64,000 bases of DNA from contig NZ_CP034910.1 in NCBI RefSeq assembly GCF_008932245.1, positions 744,001 to 808,000 of the forward strand, written 5' to 3'. A program made the translations under genes and the position numbers. The stretch is from Sinorhizobium alkalisoli. Lineage in GTDB: Bacteria > Pseudomonadota > Alphaproteobacteria > Rhizobiales > Rhizobiaceae. The notes beneath the pieces are model-generated. The model had not been told where the DNA came from and made no database searches. It saw only the letters and a list, made by a program, of their open reading frames with translations. This document shows, piece by piece, positions 26,915 through 34,829 of the stretch (positions within the stretch are counted from its first letter, which is position 1; every line of letters starts with the position of its first letter).

Positions 26915-27125
26915 TCTCGACGGTTCCCCGACGGTGAAGCGAAGGGGATTAATAGGGAACACGGTGCGGACGACCCAACAGGGACCAAAACCGTGGCTGC
27001 CCCCGCAACTGTGAGCGGATTGCCGTCCATCCTCGTGGCGCCTCGAGCGCCGTGCCACTGTGCCAACCGGCACGGGAAGGCAGATGGACGACAGATATCC
27101 GTAAGCCAGGAGACCTGCCGTCATG
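26915..27125 (+). promoter_or_regulatory. Cobalamin (AdoCbl) riboswitch
   Basis: All core blocks of the B12 riboswitch appear in order: AGGGAA and the following GGTGCGG, the B12 box region GCTGCCCCCGCAACTGT with GAGCGG, GCCACTG (27054-27060), GGGAAGGC, and AGCCAGGAGACCTGCC (27104-27119). It sits upstream of btuFCD on the same strand. Riboswitches of this class lower expression of B12 uptake genes when cobalamin is plentiful. About 195 bases separate it from btuF. Confidence 0.93.
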
Positions 27126-27320
27126 CGTTCGCTCCAATGTCCACGGGCGGGGATGCCCGGAACAGGATATGCCATGACACATTTTCGCGCCTGGCTGCGC
27201 CTTCCTGAATTCGTTCCTTCCCGTTCGAGCCGCTCGCTCGAAACCGCTGACTGAGGCGGCGCGACAGTTCCCGCCGTCCGCGCCGTGCGGCCGGTATTCT
27301 ACAATCGGGGAGATCGATCC
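27126..27320 (+). other. Leader between riboswitch and btuF, with a possible 26-codon frame
   Basis: This stretch holds the expression platform but no obvious intrinsic terminator; a short TTCGAGC/GCTCGAA stem lies near 27225-27243. An ATG at 27174 after ACAGGA opens a 26-codon frame (MTHFRAWLRLPEF...) ending at 27254. It may be a leader peptide or chance. Control could act on translation or through this frame. Confidence 0.3.
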
Positions 27321-28349
27321 GTGACCATCATTCCTAACAGTCGCGGCAGCCTTATTGCCGTCGCTACGCTGATGTCGACTTTCGCCTTCGAGGCTCAGGC
27401 CGCCGAAACCACCTATCCGCTGACTATCACCAATTGCGGCCGCCCGATTACCTTCGATAAGGCGCCCGAACGCGCCGTCTCGATCGGCCAGAGCAGCACG
27501 GAGATCATGTATCTGCTTGGCCTGCAGCACCGGATGGTCGGCACCGCCGTCTGGCTCGGCCCGGTCATCGAGGGTTACGAGGAGGCCAATGCCAAGGTCG
27601 AGCGTCTTGCGGACAACGATCCGAGTTTCGAGAGCGTCGTTGCCAAGAAGCCCGACATCGTCACCGCGCAGTTCCAGTGGCACGTCGGGTCCGAGGGCAT
27701 CGTTGCCAAACCGGAGCAGTTCGAGGAACTCGGCATTCCGGTTTACACCTCGCCGGCCGATTGCGTCGGCAAGGACAATACGGGTGGAGGCGATGGCGTT
27801 CGCCACGCGGTCTTCACCATGGACCTGATCTATCAGGAGATCGCTGAACTGGCGCAGATCTTCAACGTCCAGGAACGCGGCGAGGCGCTGGTTGCAGAGC
27901 TGAAGGCCCGCGAGGATGCTGCCAAGCAGAAGATCGTGTCGGCGAACGGCAAGCTCTCGGCCGTGTTCTGGTTCTCGAGCGCGGAGCTCGACATCGACCC
28001 CTATGTCGCCGGCAAGAACGGTGCTCCCGGTTACATCATGCGGGCGCTCGGCATCCGCAATGTCATCGACAGCGAGGAGGAATGGCCGACCGTCGGCTGG
28101 GAAGCCATCGCCAGGTCCGAGCCGACGATCATCGTCGCGGGCAAGATGGAGCGTCGCCGTTTCCCCGCAGACGACATCGCCGTCAAGTACCAGTTCCTCA
28201 AGTCCGACCCGGTGACCAGTCTCATGCCGGCCGTCAAGGAGGGCCGCGTCGTCGAAATGGACGCCCAGGCGATGAACCCAACGATCCGGACCATCGAAGG
28301 GATCGAGGCCCTGGCCGAGGCTATCGAAAAAGCCGGCCTGACCCAGTGA
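27321..28349 (+). CDS. btuF: ABC transporter substrate-binding protein, probable cobalamin
   Basis: About 342 residues: signal peptide (SRGSLIAVATLMSTFAFEAQAAE) followed by a class III helical-backbone binding fold (PERAVSIGQSSTEIMYLLGLQHRMVGTA, VAKKPDIVTAQFQW, NVIDSEEEWPTVGWEAIARSEPTIIVAG). GTG 27321 is chosen because GGGGAG precedes it and the signal peptide then begins correctly. Iron-siderophore binding proteins share this fold, but the cobalamin riboswitch upstream argues for B12 or a corrinoid precursor. Confidence 0.85.
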   Translation: MTIIPNSRGSLIAVATLMSTFAFEAQAAETTYPLTITNCGRPITFDKAPERAVSIGQSSTEIMYLLGLQHRMVGTAVWLGPVIEGYEEANAKVERLADNDPSFESVVAKKPDIVTAQFQWHVGSEGIVAKPEQFEELGIPVYTSPADCVGKDNTGGGDGVRHAVFTMDLIYQEIAELAQIFNVQERGEALVAELKAREDAAKQKIVSANGKLSAVFWFSSAELDIDPYVAGKNGAPGYIMRALGIRNVIDSEEEWPTVGWEAIARSEPTIIVAGKMERRRFPADDIAVKYQFLKSDPVTSLMPAVKEGRVVEMDAQAMNPTIRTIEGIEALAEAIEKAGLTQ

Positions 28350-29374
28350 ATAGGATGGTGGGCTCCCTATCGAGGACAGGCGCCACAGTGCTGGCGCTTG
28401 TCCTGCTGTTCTCGGCGCTCTGGCTGGGTGCGGCGATCGGCGAGACGGCGATCCCGATGGATGTCGTCGCCCGGACGATCGCCAATCGGCTATGGCAGGC
28501 GGGCTATCCGCTCGATCCGATCAACGAGGGCATCGTCTGGAACTACCGTTTGAGCCGCGCCGTGGTGGCGGCGTGCTGCGGCTCGGCGCTGGCACTTTCC
28601 GGCGTCGTGCTGCAGTCGCTTCTGCGCAACCCGCTCGCCGATCCGTATATTCTCGGGATCTCGGCGGGAGCATCGACGGGCGCGGTCGCCGTTGCCATCC
28701 TGGGTTTCGGTGCCGGTCTGTTGACGCTGCCGCTGGGGGCCTTCCTCGGCGCACTTCTCGCATTCGGGCTCGTCAGCCTGCTCGCAATGCGCGCGGGCAG
28801 GGGGCATGGTGCCACCATACTCGCCGGTGTCGCCGGCTCGCAACTCTTCAACGCGCTCACCTCGTTCATCGTCACCAAGGCGGCCAATGCGGAGCAGTCG
28901 CGCGCGATCATGTTCTGGCTGCTCGGCAATCTGTCTGGCGTCCGTTGGCCGGATGTCTGGCTTGCTCTGCCTGCCGCTGTGGTTGGCCTTCTTGCCTGTC
29001 TCTGGCATGCGCGTGCGCTCGATGCCTTCACCTTCGGCTCCGAGTCCGCCGCCTCGCTCGGCATACCCGTGCGCCGCGTCTGTGTCGTGCTGATCGGCGC
29101 ATCGGCCATGATGACGGCGGCCATGGTCAGCATTGTCGGCTCGATCGGCTTCGTCGGGCTCGTCATCCCGCATGCGGCACGGATGCTGGTGGGCGTCCGG
29201 CACGGGCTGCTGTTGCCGGCATCCGCTTTGACCGGGGCAATCTTCATGGTCGCCGCCGACGTGGTTTCCCGCGTGATCATTCCGGGCCAGGTGCTGCCGA
29301 TCGGCGTGGTGACGGCGCTTGTCGGAGCGCCTGCCTTCGCGATTATCCTTGGCCAGCGGGGAGCGGTTCGATGA
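28346..29374 (+). CDS. btuC: ABC transporter permease, FecCD family, probable cobalamin
   Basis: About 342 residues with roughly ten transmembrane helices and the FecCD signatures WNYRLSRAVVAACCGSALALSGVVLQSLLRNPLADPYILGISAGAS and IGFVGLVIPHAARMLVG. It forms the membrane pore with BtuD. GTG 28346 overlaps the btuF stop (GTGA); ATG 28355 is an alternative. The 3' end overlaps btuD by 4 bases. Substrate assignment rests on the riboswitch. Confidence 0.87.
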   Translation: MNRMVGSLSRTGATVLALVLLFSALWLGAAIGETAIPMDVVARTIANRLWQAGYPLDPINEGIVWNYRLSRAVVAACCGSALALSGVVLQSLLRNPLADPYILGISAGASTGAVAVAILGFGAGLLTLPLGAFLGALLAFGLVSLLAMRAGRGHGATILAGVAGSQLFNALTSFIVTKAANAEQSRAIMFWLLGNLSGVRWPDVWLALPAAVVGLLACLWHARALDAFTFGSESAASLGIPVRRVCVVLIGASAMMTAAMVSIVGSIGFVGLVIPHAARMLVGVRHGLLLPASALTGAIFMVAADVVSRVIIPGQVLPIGVVTALVGAPAFAIILGQRGAVR

Positions 29375-30174
29375 TGCTTTCGGCATGCAACGTCTCATGG
29401 TCCACGGGCGGAATTTCCATTCTCGAGAACGTCTCGCTCGACGTCGTCCCGGGAGAATTTCTCGGCATCGTTGGACCAAACGGTTCCGGAAAGACGAGCC
29501 TGATGTCGCTTCTTGCGGGTCTCCGGCGACCGAAGTCGGGTCGGGTGCTGCTGGACGGCCGGCCGATAGACGGGCTCGGACGCCGTGAGGTCGCCAGGTG
29601 CATAGCCCTCGTCGAACAGCAGGCCGAGACGAGCGAGCGCATATCGGCGCGCCAAGCCGTGGAGCTCGGCCGCACCCCACATCTCGGGCCGCTCGCACCA
29701 TGGTCGGCGGAGGATGACGAGATCGTCGGCGCGGCGATCCGCAACGTCGACATGGAGCCATTGGCGGCGCGGCAGTGGCACACGCTCTCGGGGGGAGAAC
29801 GCCAGCGCCTGCACATCGCCCGTGCCCTCGCGCAGCAGCCGGAAATCCTGCTTCTGGACGAGCCGACGAACCACCTCGATGTCGGCCACCAGATCGGCCT
29901 GCTGCATCTCGTCCGCCAGCAGCAACTGACAGCCGTGGCGGCGCTTCACGATCTCAACCACGCAGCGATGTTCTGCGACCGAATTGCCTTGATGAGCGGC
30001 GGCCGCATCGTTGCGCTGGGCCGCCCATCCGAGGTCCTCAGCGCAGAGCGGATCTGTTCCGTCTTCGGGGTGGTGGTCGATGTCCAGCATGAGGGCGAGG
30101 GGCGCTGTTACATCCGCTACTGCGCGCCCGGTTCGCCGGCCGCCGAAAGACCGAAGCTCAAGAGGATCTCATGA
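29371..30174 (+). CDS. btuD: ABC transporter ATP-binding protein, probable cobalamin
   Basis: A 267-residue ATPase of the iron/B12 importer family. Walker A GPNGSGKTSL, signature LSGGERQRLHIARALAQ, Walker B ILLLDEPTNHLD and the H-loop AALHDLNHAAMFCD are all intact. The C-terminal tail of about 35 residues after position 230 is longer than needed for catalysis. Coupled to btuC by ATGA. An ATG overlaps its stop (30171) but opens a frame I do not consider a gene. Confidence 0.9.
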   Translation: MMLSACNVSWSTGGISILENVSLDVVPGEFLGIVGPNGSGKTSLMSLLAGLRRPKSGRVLLDGRPIDGLGRREVARCIALVEQQAETSERISARQAVELGRTPHLGPLAPWSAEDDEIVGAAIRNVDMEPLAARQWHTLSGGERQRLHIARALAQQPEILLLDEPTNHLDVGHQIGLLHLVRQQQLTAVAALHDLNHAAMFCDRIALMSGGRIVALGRPSEVLSAERICSVFGVVVDVQHEGEGRCYIRYCAPGSPAAERPKLKRIS

Positions 30175-30506
30175 TCCTTGCCCAGACGCGTGATTGCGAC
30201 CATCGTGGCAAACTCGACACCGGCTATGCGGCGGTGGTTTCTTTTCGACCGACGGCAAGTGCGGTAGTGTCGTGCTCCCGCGGCCGCTGCCAGTCGTTAT
30301 GGCGCGGGACAAACTTTGTGCCGATTTCGGCTCGCGCCGCCGCAATCTTCCGGGCAAGCGCCTCACATGCCGGCGCCTTGCGAACATAAGCAAAAGAGGG
30401 CAGGGTTCGACATGGTGCGAGCCCGTCGCTGGGCGTTCCACCGGGTGGGAATGCTCCCGCTATATCGGCGAGCGCCGATAAAATGGGGCCGTAGGGCGGG
30501 CGAAAA
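30175..30506. other. Intergenic region, no convincing gene
   Basis: Open frames exist on both strands but none shows a family signature or a consistent coding pattern. A perfect hairpin TATCGGCG-ag-CGCCGATA lies at 30463-30480, 27 bases before the next small gene, and may shape its leader. The region could hold a decayed gene after btuD. Confidence 0.4.
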
Positions 30507-30740
30507 ATGAATAACTCCAAACCTGACAGGCTTCACCTGACCTTGGCCGAGCTGATCAGCGACCAGATCGAGAAGCGCCATGCAAGTGAGCTTAGAGCAG
30601 TACTCTCAACCGGTAACGAGATCACGATGCATGGAACGTTCACGGTGGGCAGTGACTTCATCATCTACAGAACGACGAAAGACGCCAGCGGGAAATGGGC
30701 AATGACGCCGTTCGCGCATATCGTACAATTGGTCATCTGA
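30507..30740 (+). CDS. Small protein of unknown function, possibly Sm-like
   Basis: A 77-residue frame (MNNSKPDRLHLTLAELISDQ at the start) with a helix-like N-terminus followed by alternating beta pattern: LRAVLSTGNEITMHGTFTVG, DFIIYRTT, WAMTPFAHIVQLVI. This resembles the strand order of Sm/Hfq folds, where a short helix precedes five strands and the last strand carries the hxxIxxI pattern. I do not recognise a named family and the comparison is by eye. GGGCGGG lies upstream of the ATG. Confidence 0.55.
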   Translation: MNNSKPDRLHLTLAELISDQIEKRHASELRAVLSTGNEITMHGTFTVGSDFIIYRTTKDASGKWAMTPFAHIVQLVI

Positions 30741-30785
30741 TTTCCAAGCTGCGCGGCTACCGCCGGGACGACACCGAATGTCAGC

Positions 30786-31034
30786 CTATCCAGGTGCATC
30801 CCCGGGCGTGTTAAGAATACGCAGCGCCCGCACCGCATTCTTGGGGCTGAGCCCTTCCATCTTCCAAGGGCCGATCTCTGCTGTATCCCCGGTTAGGAGA
30901 TAATAGATCGTATAGGTTCCGTCTCCATCGAAACGGCGGCCATATTGATCGCGTCGTTCGGATCTGTTCGGCGGGCCCCCCGCGGATTCCCATGCGCTGA
31001 TGATGAGCGCGTGTTCTTCGTGTTTGCTTCTCAT
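30786..31034 (-). CDS. Hypothetical protein, 82 residues
   Basis: A compact acidic/basic frame (MRSKHEEHALIISAWESAGG at the start) that reads as a real globular protein, with SERRDQYGRRFDGDGTYTIYYLLTGDTAEIG and a helical ending SPKNAVRALRILN. I do not know the family. It is convergent with the 77-residue gene at 30507, leaving 45 bases between stops. Confidence 0.5.
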   Translation of the reverse strand: MRSKHEEHALIISAWESAGGPPNRSERRDQYGRRFDGDGTYTIYYLLTGDTAEIGPWKMEGLSPKNAVRALRILNTPGDAPG

Positions 31035-31730
31035 CTGCGGCTCTCTTCGCGCCGGTCGCCTGCGCCACGGCGCTCCTCAGTCAACGGAAGCCAGGCCCCG
31101 TTCAGTCGGCTTGGGCCAAGCCCGCAACGGTGGCCTCGCGCTTGGATGTTCGGGAAGCGAGATCAGCGAGTTTGGTCCATTTCCTCTTGCTAAGCTGAGA
31201 CCAGCATAAAAAGAGCATAACGCCATATGCGTCGACTGTGGCTTTACTATGAAAGTCGGTGAAAATCTGGTCTTTGAAAAGATTTATTCCTGGGTCCAGC
31301 AAAGATAAAAGTGAAACAAATCGAGCATTGTTATTCTCAGTAAGTGTGCGGCGAGCACCAGTTGCAATTAGGATAAACAAGCGGAATTCGTTGTTTACTT
31401 TACGTCTTTTATGGCGCACTTTAAAAAATCCGGATTGGCATTGGCTCCTGGTCGGAGCAGGGGCCTGCAAAGATCCCCCTAATCGACCCGATTAGAGGGA
31501 ATGAACTCATGACACTCGGCCAAATCGCAGAGTGGACAAGACGCAGCGCGATCGGTCAGCCGCAGGAATTTGCGAAGTGCGCCGAGCTTGTGGCAACCAT
31601 CATCGTCCACATCGGGTCCGACCGCAGGTCCTCGGCCAGGTCAGAACGAGGTTGCCGTCGCTCACTTCGTGAAGCGCAGCGGAAGCCGCGCTCTGGGCAT
31701 CTAGAGCAAACGAAAACTGGGAAAATCGCT
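31035..31730. other. AT-rich intergenic islet, no assigned gene
   Basis: From about 31195 to 31430 the sequence is markedly richer in A and T than its neighbours. A reverse-strand frame of 122 codons (31102-31470, containing VNNEFRLFILIATGARRTL and GINLFKDQIFTDFHSKATV) crosses it but has no family match I know. A forward frame from 31509 also lacks support upstream of the small ORF at 31731. It may be foreign DNA or a promoter-rich region. Confidence 0.35.
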
Positions 31731-31853
31731 ATGAAAAACCTCATCCCCGCCCGCTTCTACACCTACGATTTCACACGCCTCTTCGTATCGCTTGCCTTTA
31801 CGCTGGCGATTGCTGTGATTGTCTATTCGGTCCTGTTCGGACGCATCCTGTAG
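31731..31853 (+). CDS. Small single-pass membrane protein, 40 residues
   Basis: MKNLIPARFYTYDFTRLFVS followed by a clear transmembrane helix (LAFTLAIAVIVYSVLFG). The charged N-terminal half and single helix fit a small inner-membrane protein. GGGA lies about 8 bases upstream. The frame continues upstream without a stop, but upstream residues look non-coding. It has no known partner nearby. Confidence 0.45.
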   Translation: MKNLIPARFYTYDFTRLFVSLAFTLAIAVIVYSVLFGRIL

Positions 31854-31998
31854 ACATCTGAGCATGGGTCGTGTCCGTGCCCCGTCTGGTGATGGTCCTG
31901 ACCCTAAGCTCTGAACGCTGCCAGTTCGCGGGGAAGGGAGGCGACTCGCTCACGTTCTGCAGCCTAACATTGCATTTTGCCATTCCGAAAACAAAAAG

Positions 31999-32027
31999 TT
32001 GACGTGGCCGCCGCTCTCGTCTATGGG
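31999..32027 (+). promoter_or_regulatory. Predicted sigma70 promoter of the cold-shock gene
   Basis: TTGACG (31999-32004), 17-base spacer, TATGGG (32022-32027). Transcription would start about 32034, leaving a leader of roughly 130 bases before the ATG at 32166. Long leaders are usual for cspA-type mRNAs. Confidence 0.5.
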
Positions 32028-32165
32028 AGGACATCGATACTTTGTTTGCCGATATTTGTTTTTGCCGCGCCTTGCGCGTCTCTTGACGAACTTCCCTCTC
32101 TCAAAAGTCGAAACCCCGCTGTGCGCCGCCCAGCGGTGATCAATGTTGCTAAGAAAGGGTTCGTT

Positions 32166-32375
32166 ATGACCACTGGCACAGTTAAATGGTTCAATTCCAC
32201 CAAGGGCTTCGGCTTCATTCAACCTGACGACGGCAGTGCCGATGTGTTCGTTCACATCTCTGCTGTTGAACGCGCGGGCCTGAATTCGATCGTCGAAGGT
32301 CAGAAACTCGGCTTCGAGCTCGAGCGCGACAACAAGTCGGGCAAGATGTCCGCAGGCCAGCTCCGCGCTGCCTGA
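32166..32375 (+). CDS. cspA: Cold-shock protein, CspA family
   Basis: A 69-residue OB-fold nucleic-acid-binding protein. The RNP1 and RNP2 motifs are KGFGFIQ and [22 protein letters not shown] is near the N-terminus. It binds single-stranded RNA/DNA and acts as an RNA chaperone. AAGAAAGGG precedes the ATG and a strong intrinsic terminator follows. The symbol is generic: which rhizobial csp paralogue it is cannot be told from sequence alone. Confidence 0.94.
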   Translation: MTTGTVKWFNSTKGFGFIQPDDGSADVFVHISAVERAGLNSIVEGQKLGFELERDNKSGKMSAGQLRAA

Positions 32376-32428
32376 CGCTTTTCGCCGCTAATGACCACGG
32401 ATGTACTGGCATGGCGGCAAGACGTTTG

Positions 32429-32456
32429 AAAAGGCCAGGCGCATGTCTGGCCTTTT
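32429..32456 (+). terminator. Intrinsic terminator of the cold-shock gene
   Basis: AAAAGGCCAG (32429-32438) and CTGGCCTTTT (32447-32456) form a perfect 10-bp stem with an 8-base loop and a terminal T-run, 54 bases after the csp stop codon. A textbook rho-independent terminator. Confidence 0.9.
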
Positions 32457-32522
32457 TCCGTACAAGGCGTCGATAGCTGGCGTGAGGCAATCCTCTGGCT
32501 GCTTGAAAGGCGACCTTCGTGA

Positions 32523-32628
32523 CTACAGCGCCTTGCGCGTCTTATTAGACGCGCAAGGCGTTGTAGCACTTTGAAGTGCTGCATGTCTTTGTCCTCAAAT
32601 CGAGCTCGATTAGAGGAGACTTGCAGTA
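32523..32628. repeat. Rhizobial intergenic mosaic element, copy 2
   Basis: Arms CTACAGCGCCTTGCGCGTCT (32523-32542) and the near-complementary 32547-32566 flank a TATT loop. The linker CACTTTGAAGTG and a second module (CTGCATGTCTTTGTCCTC ... GAGGAGACTTGCAG) follow as in copy 1. The first module has compensatory changes against copy 1 (CGCG against TTGC on both arms), showing that the stem is maintained. Confidence 0.8.
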
Positions 32629-32678
32629 GAGCGGGATGAGGAAAAGTTTTCGCGGTTTTTCACCCGCATCCCGCTCTA
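32627..32678. repeat. Second palindromic repeat (TAGAGCGGGATG type)
   Basis: Perfect 12-bp arms TAGAGCGGGATG (32627-32638) and CATCCCGCTCTA (32667-32678) around a 28-base internal region. It directly follows, and shares two bases with, the mosaic element. Similar GAGCGGGATG...CATCCCGCTC hairpins are common in rhizobial intergenic DNA. It ends 33 bases before the DUF6481 gene. Confidence 0.7.
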
Positions 32679-32710
32679 ACTCTTTAGGATGGAAGTCAAA
32701 GGAATAACGA

Positions 32711-33091
32711 TTGAGACACCCGAGCGACAACGGCTTTGCCGAACGGCGGAATGCCGCGGCAGATGCAAAGCGCCAGCTTCTGCAAAAGTTCGCATCCGCT
32801 CCAAAGGCGACCGACCCTGAAATGCAGGAAAAGCGGGCGGCTCGTGAGGCGGTTAGCCGTGCCAGGGAAGCCCGGCGCGCCGAGCGCGAAACGCTGAAGC
32901 TAGCCGAGAATGCGCGGATTTTGGCAGAAGCCGCTCAACTGGCGGCGGCAGCCGAGGCCGAGGAAAGGGCACAAGCCGAAGCCCGCGAGGTAGAAATTGC
33001 CGATCGGGTCGCGCGGGTCGTCGCGGACGAGGCAGCCCGCAAGGCCGAACGCGACCGCCGCTATGCGGCCCGCAAGGCCCGTCGAGCCTGA
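32711..33091 (+). CDS. DUF6481 family protein (charged, helical)
   Basis: A 126-residue, Ala/Arg/Glu-rich protein. The start DNGFAERRNAAADAKRQLLQKF is the DUF6481 hallmark; the rest is a long predicted helix or coiled coil (EAVSRAREARRAERETLKLA). I place the start at TTG 32711 because AAAGGA lies 7 bases upstream and no ATG is available. Function unknown. A gene of this family often lies next to a cold-shock gene in rhizobia, as here. Confidence 0.8.
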   Translation: MRHPSDNGFAERRNAAADAKRQLLQKFASAPKATDPEMQEKRAAREAVSRAREARRAERETLKLAENARILAEAAQLAAAAEAEERAQAEAREVEIADRVARVVADEAARKAERDRRYAARKARRA

Positions 33092-33176
33092 CACCTCAAC
33101 ACCTGCGCCCACAACACGGGCGCCGGTATTGCCCTGACAGATGACAGTGGGGCGAGCGAAAAACGGACCGGTTATC

Positions 33177-34217
33177 ATGAACGCACACGCCTATCCAGCC
33201 GCCTCACTCGTTGAAGACAATGCTCGAGAGTGGCTGAAGACACTGGCGAAATACCGACAGCCCCGCCTCGGGCGTAGCGCCTTCGAACTTTTCATTACTC
33301 TGACCCCTTTCACCATCTTCTGGGCCGCTGCCTGCTTTTCGCTAGTCAACAGCTTCTGGCCCGGGCTCATCGCGGTCTTTCCTGCCAGCGCCTTCCTGCT
33401 CAGGCTGTTCATGATCCAGCACGATTGCGGCCACGGCTCGTTCTTCGCCCGTCGCGAACTCGATGACTGGACCGGCCGCCTGCTTGGGGTCCTGACGCTG
33501 ACCCCCTATGACTATTGGAGGCGTGCCCACGCCGCCCATCATGCGAGTGCGGGCAATCTCGACGAACGTGGGGTCGGTGATATCACCACGCTGACGATTG
33601 CCGAATACCGTGCTCTTTCGCCGACAAAGCGTCTCGGCTACCGCTTGTACCGGCACCCGCTTGTCATGTTCGGAATCGGCCCGGCCTGGCTCTTCCTATT
33701 CAAGCAGCGCCTGCCGTTCGGAATGATGAACTCGGGTGCTCTGCCTTGGATTTCGACGATGGCGACGAATGGAGCAATCGCCACGCTGGCCGCCCTGATG
33801 GTGTGGACCGTCGGTTTGCAGAGTCTTCTCGTGATCCATCTTCCGGTCGTGCTGATCGCCGGTTCAGCCGGCGTTTGGCTCTTCTATGTCCAGCACCAAT
33901 TCGAAGAGACCCACTGGTCGGAAGGCCAGAACTGGCGATTTCCCCAGGCGGCGCTGCATGGTGCTTCGCATTACGACCTTCCGCCGGTGCTGCGGTGGCT
34001 CACCGGCAATATCGGCATCCATCACGTTCATCATCTGTCCAGCCGGATACCCTACTACCGCCTGCCGGAAGTGCTGCGCGACCATCCGCAACTCGCCGAC
34101 ATCGGTCGTATCACCCTTTGGGATAGCCTCAAATGCGTGAGGCTCGTGCTTTGGGACGACCAACGCCGGCGGCTGGTTTCATTCCGTGACGCCGCTGGTG
34201 CGGGTGATTGCCCTTGA
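33177..34217 (+). CDS. Membrane fatty acid desaturase
   Basis: A 346-residue di-iron membrane desaturase. The three histidine boxes are HDCGH (IQHDCGHGSFF), HAAHH (RRAHAAHHASAGNLDERGVGD) and HHVHH (IGIHHVHHLSSRIP), with four hydrophobic segments between them. It probably introduces a double bond into membrane lipid acyl chains, which fits the nearby cold-shock gene. The start ATG 33177 is one choice; an upstream in-frame ATG at 33141 is possible. Substrate and regiospecificity are not predictable. Confidence 0.88.
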   Translation: MNAHAYPAASLVEDNAREWLKTLAKYRQPRLGRSAFELFITLTPFTIFWAAACFSLVNSFWPGLIAVFPASAFLLRLFMIQHDCGHGSFFARRELDDWTGRLLGVLTLTPYDYWRRAHAAHHASAGNLDERGVGDITTLTIAEYRALSPTKRLGYRLYRHPLVMFGIGPAWLFLFKQRLPFGMMNSGALPWISTMATNGAIATLAALMVWTVGLQSLLVIHLPVVLIAGSAGVWLFYVQHQFEETHWSEGQNWRFPQAALHGASHYDLPPVLRWLTGNIGIHHVHHLSSRIPYYRLPEVLRDHPQLADIGRITLWDSLKCVRLVLWDDQRRRLVSFRDAAGAGDCP

Positions 34218-34265
34218 CCGGCGTTCCTCTCCGGGATCGCTGTACCGCTCTCTTGCCGAAGATCG

Positions 34266-34568
34266 ATGAAAGACGAAGACATGATTGAATTAACGCCAAC
34301 CCAGATCCGCGGCCTGAAGCTCGTCAGGGATGGTGATGTCTATCCCCAGGGCGGGAAGAGGTGGACGCACCTGAATGCCCAGGTCACCTATGCAAAACAC
34401 GACCGGTTCAAGGAGCGGCCGCAGAAGGTCAAGTTCCTGACTACCGCAACCCTCAACGACCTGCGCAAGCACAGCCTTGTGAAAGCGCTGAATACGGATG
34501 TTCCGCCCGAGGAGTCGGCTCATGGCATCACCATGGCCGGCAAGATCCTGCTTCTGAAGATCAAGTAG
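34266..34568 (+). CDS. Conserved hypothetical protein, 100 residues
   Basis: A basic protein, MKDEDMIELTPTQIRGLKLV at the start, with HLNAQVTYAKHDRFKERPQKVKFLTTATLNDLRKHSLV in the middle. It looks like a compact DNA- or RNA-associated protein but I recognise no family. It is alone, 48 bases after the desaturase gene. A GTCCGGC/GCCGGAC stem at 34568-34590 overlaps its stop codon and may terminate it. Confidence 0.6.
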   Translation: MKDEDMIELTPTQIRGLKLVRDGDVYPQGGKRWTHLNAQVTYAKHDRFKERPQKVKFLTTATLNDLRKHSLVKALNTDVPPEESAHGITMAGKILLLKIK

Positions 34569-34590
34569 TCCGGCAGGCCCTTCGCCGGAC

Positions 34591-34829
34591 AGAGCTCCGG
34601 CAACCAATCGCTCCAATTTCGCGCCGATTTTGATCCGCCTGCTCTTGGGTTCCGAAAGCTCGGCCCCATCCGCAAAGCCACCAGTTCGAGTCCAAGAACC
34701 TCGCCTCGGATAAAACTCGCGCATCCACGGCGGCCCGTGCCGGTCCTGCGGTCCGGATATCAGCGCAACTTGAATCGCTGGTGCACGGGCCTAACTAGAC
34801 GGAGACCGGATTGCAGGGCCAGCCGTCTC
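34591..34829. other. Intergenic region, nothing recognised
   Basis: About 240 bases before the rhomboid gene. Open frames run through it from both sides but without start signals or family signatures. I see no repeat of the kinds found elsewhere in the window and no tRNA fold. Confidence 0.4.

Noticed and set aside
30171..30520. Overlapping small frames after btuD on both strands, one starting in the btuD stop (ATGA)
   Set aside because: The coupled start is tempting, but none of the translations shows a coherent fold or family, and they contradict one another.
31509..31730. Upstream extension of the 40-residue membrane ORF (MTLGQIAEWTRRSAIG)
   Set aside because: The segment before 31731 looks non-coding toward its end (Arg/Ser-rich), and the internal ATG gives a sensible small protein.
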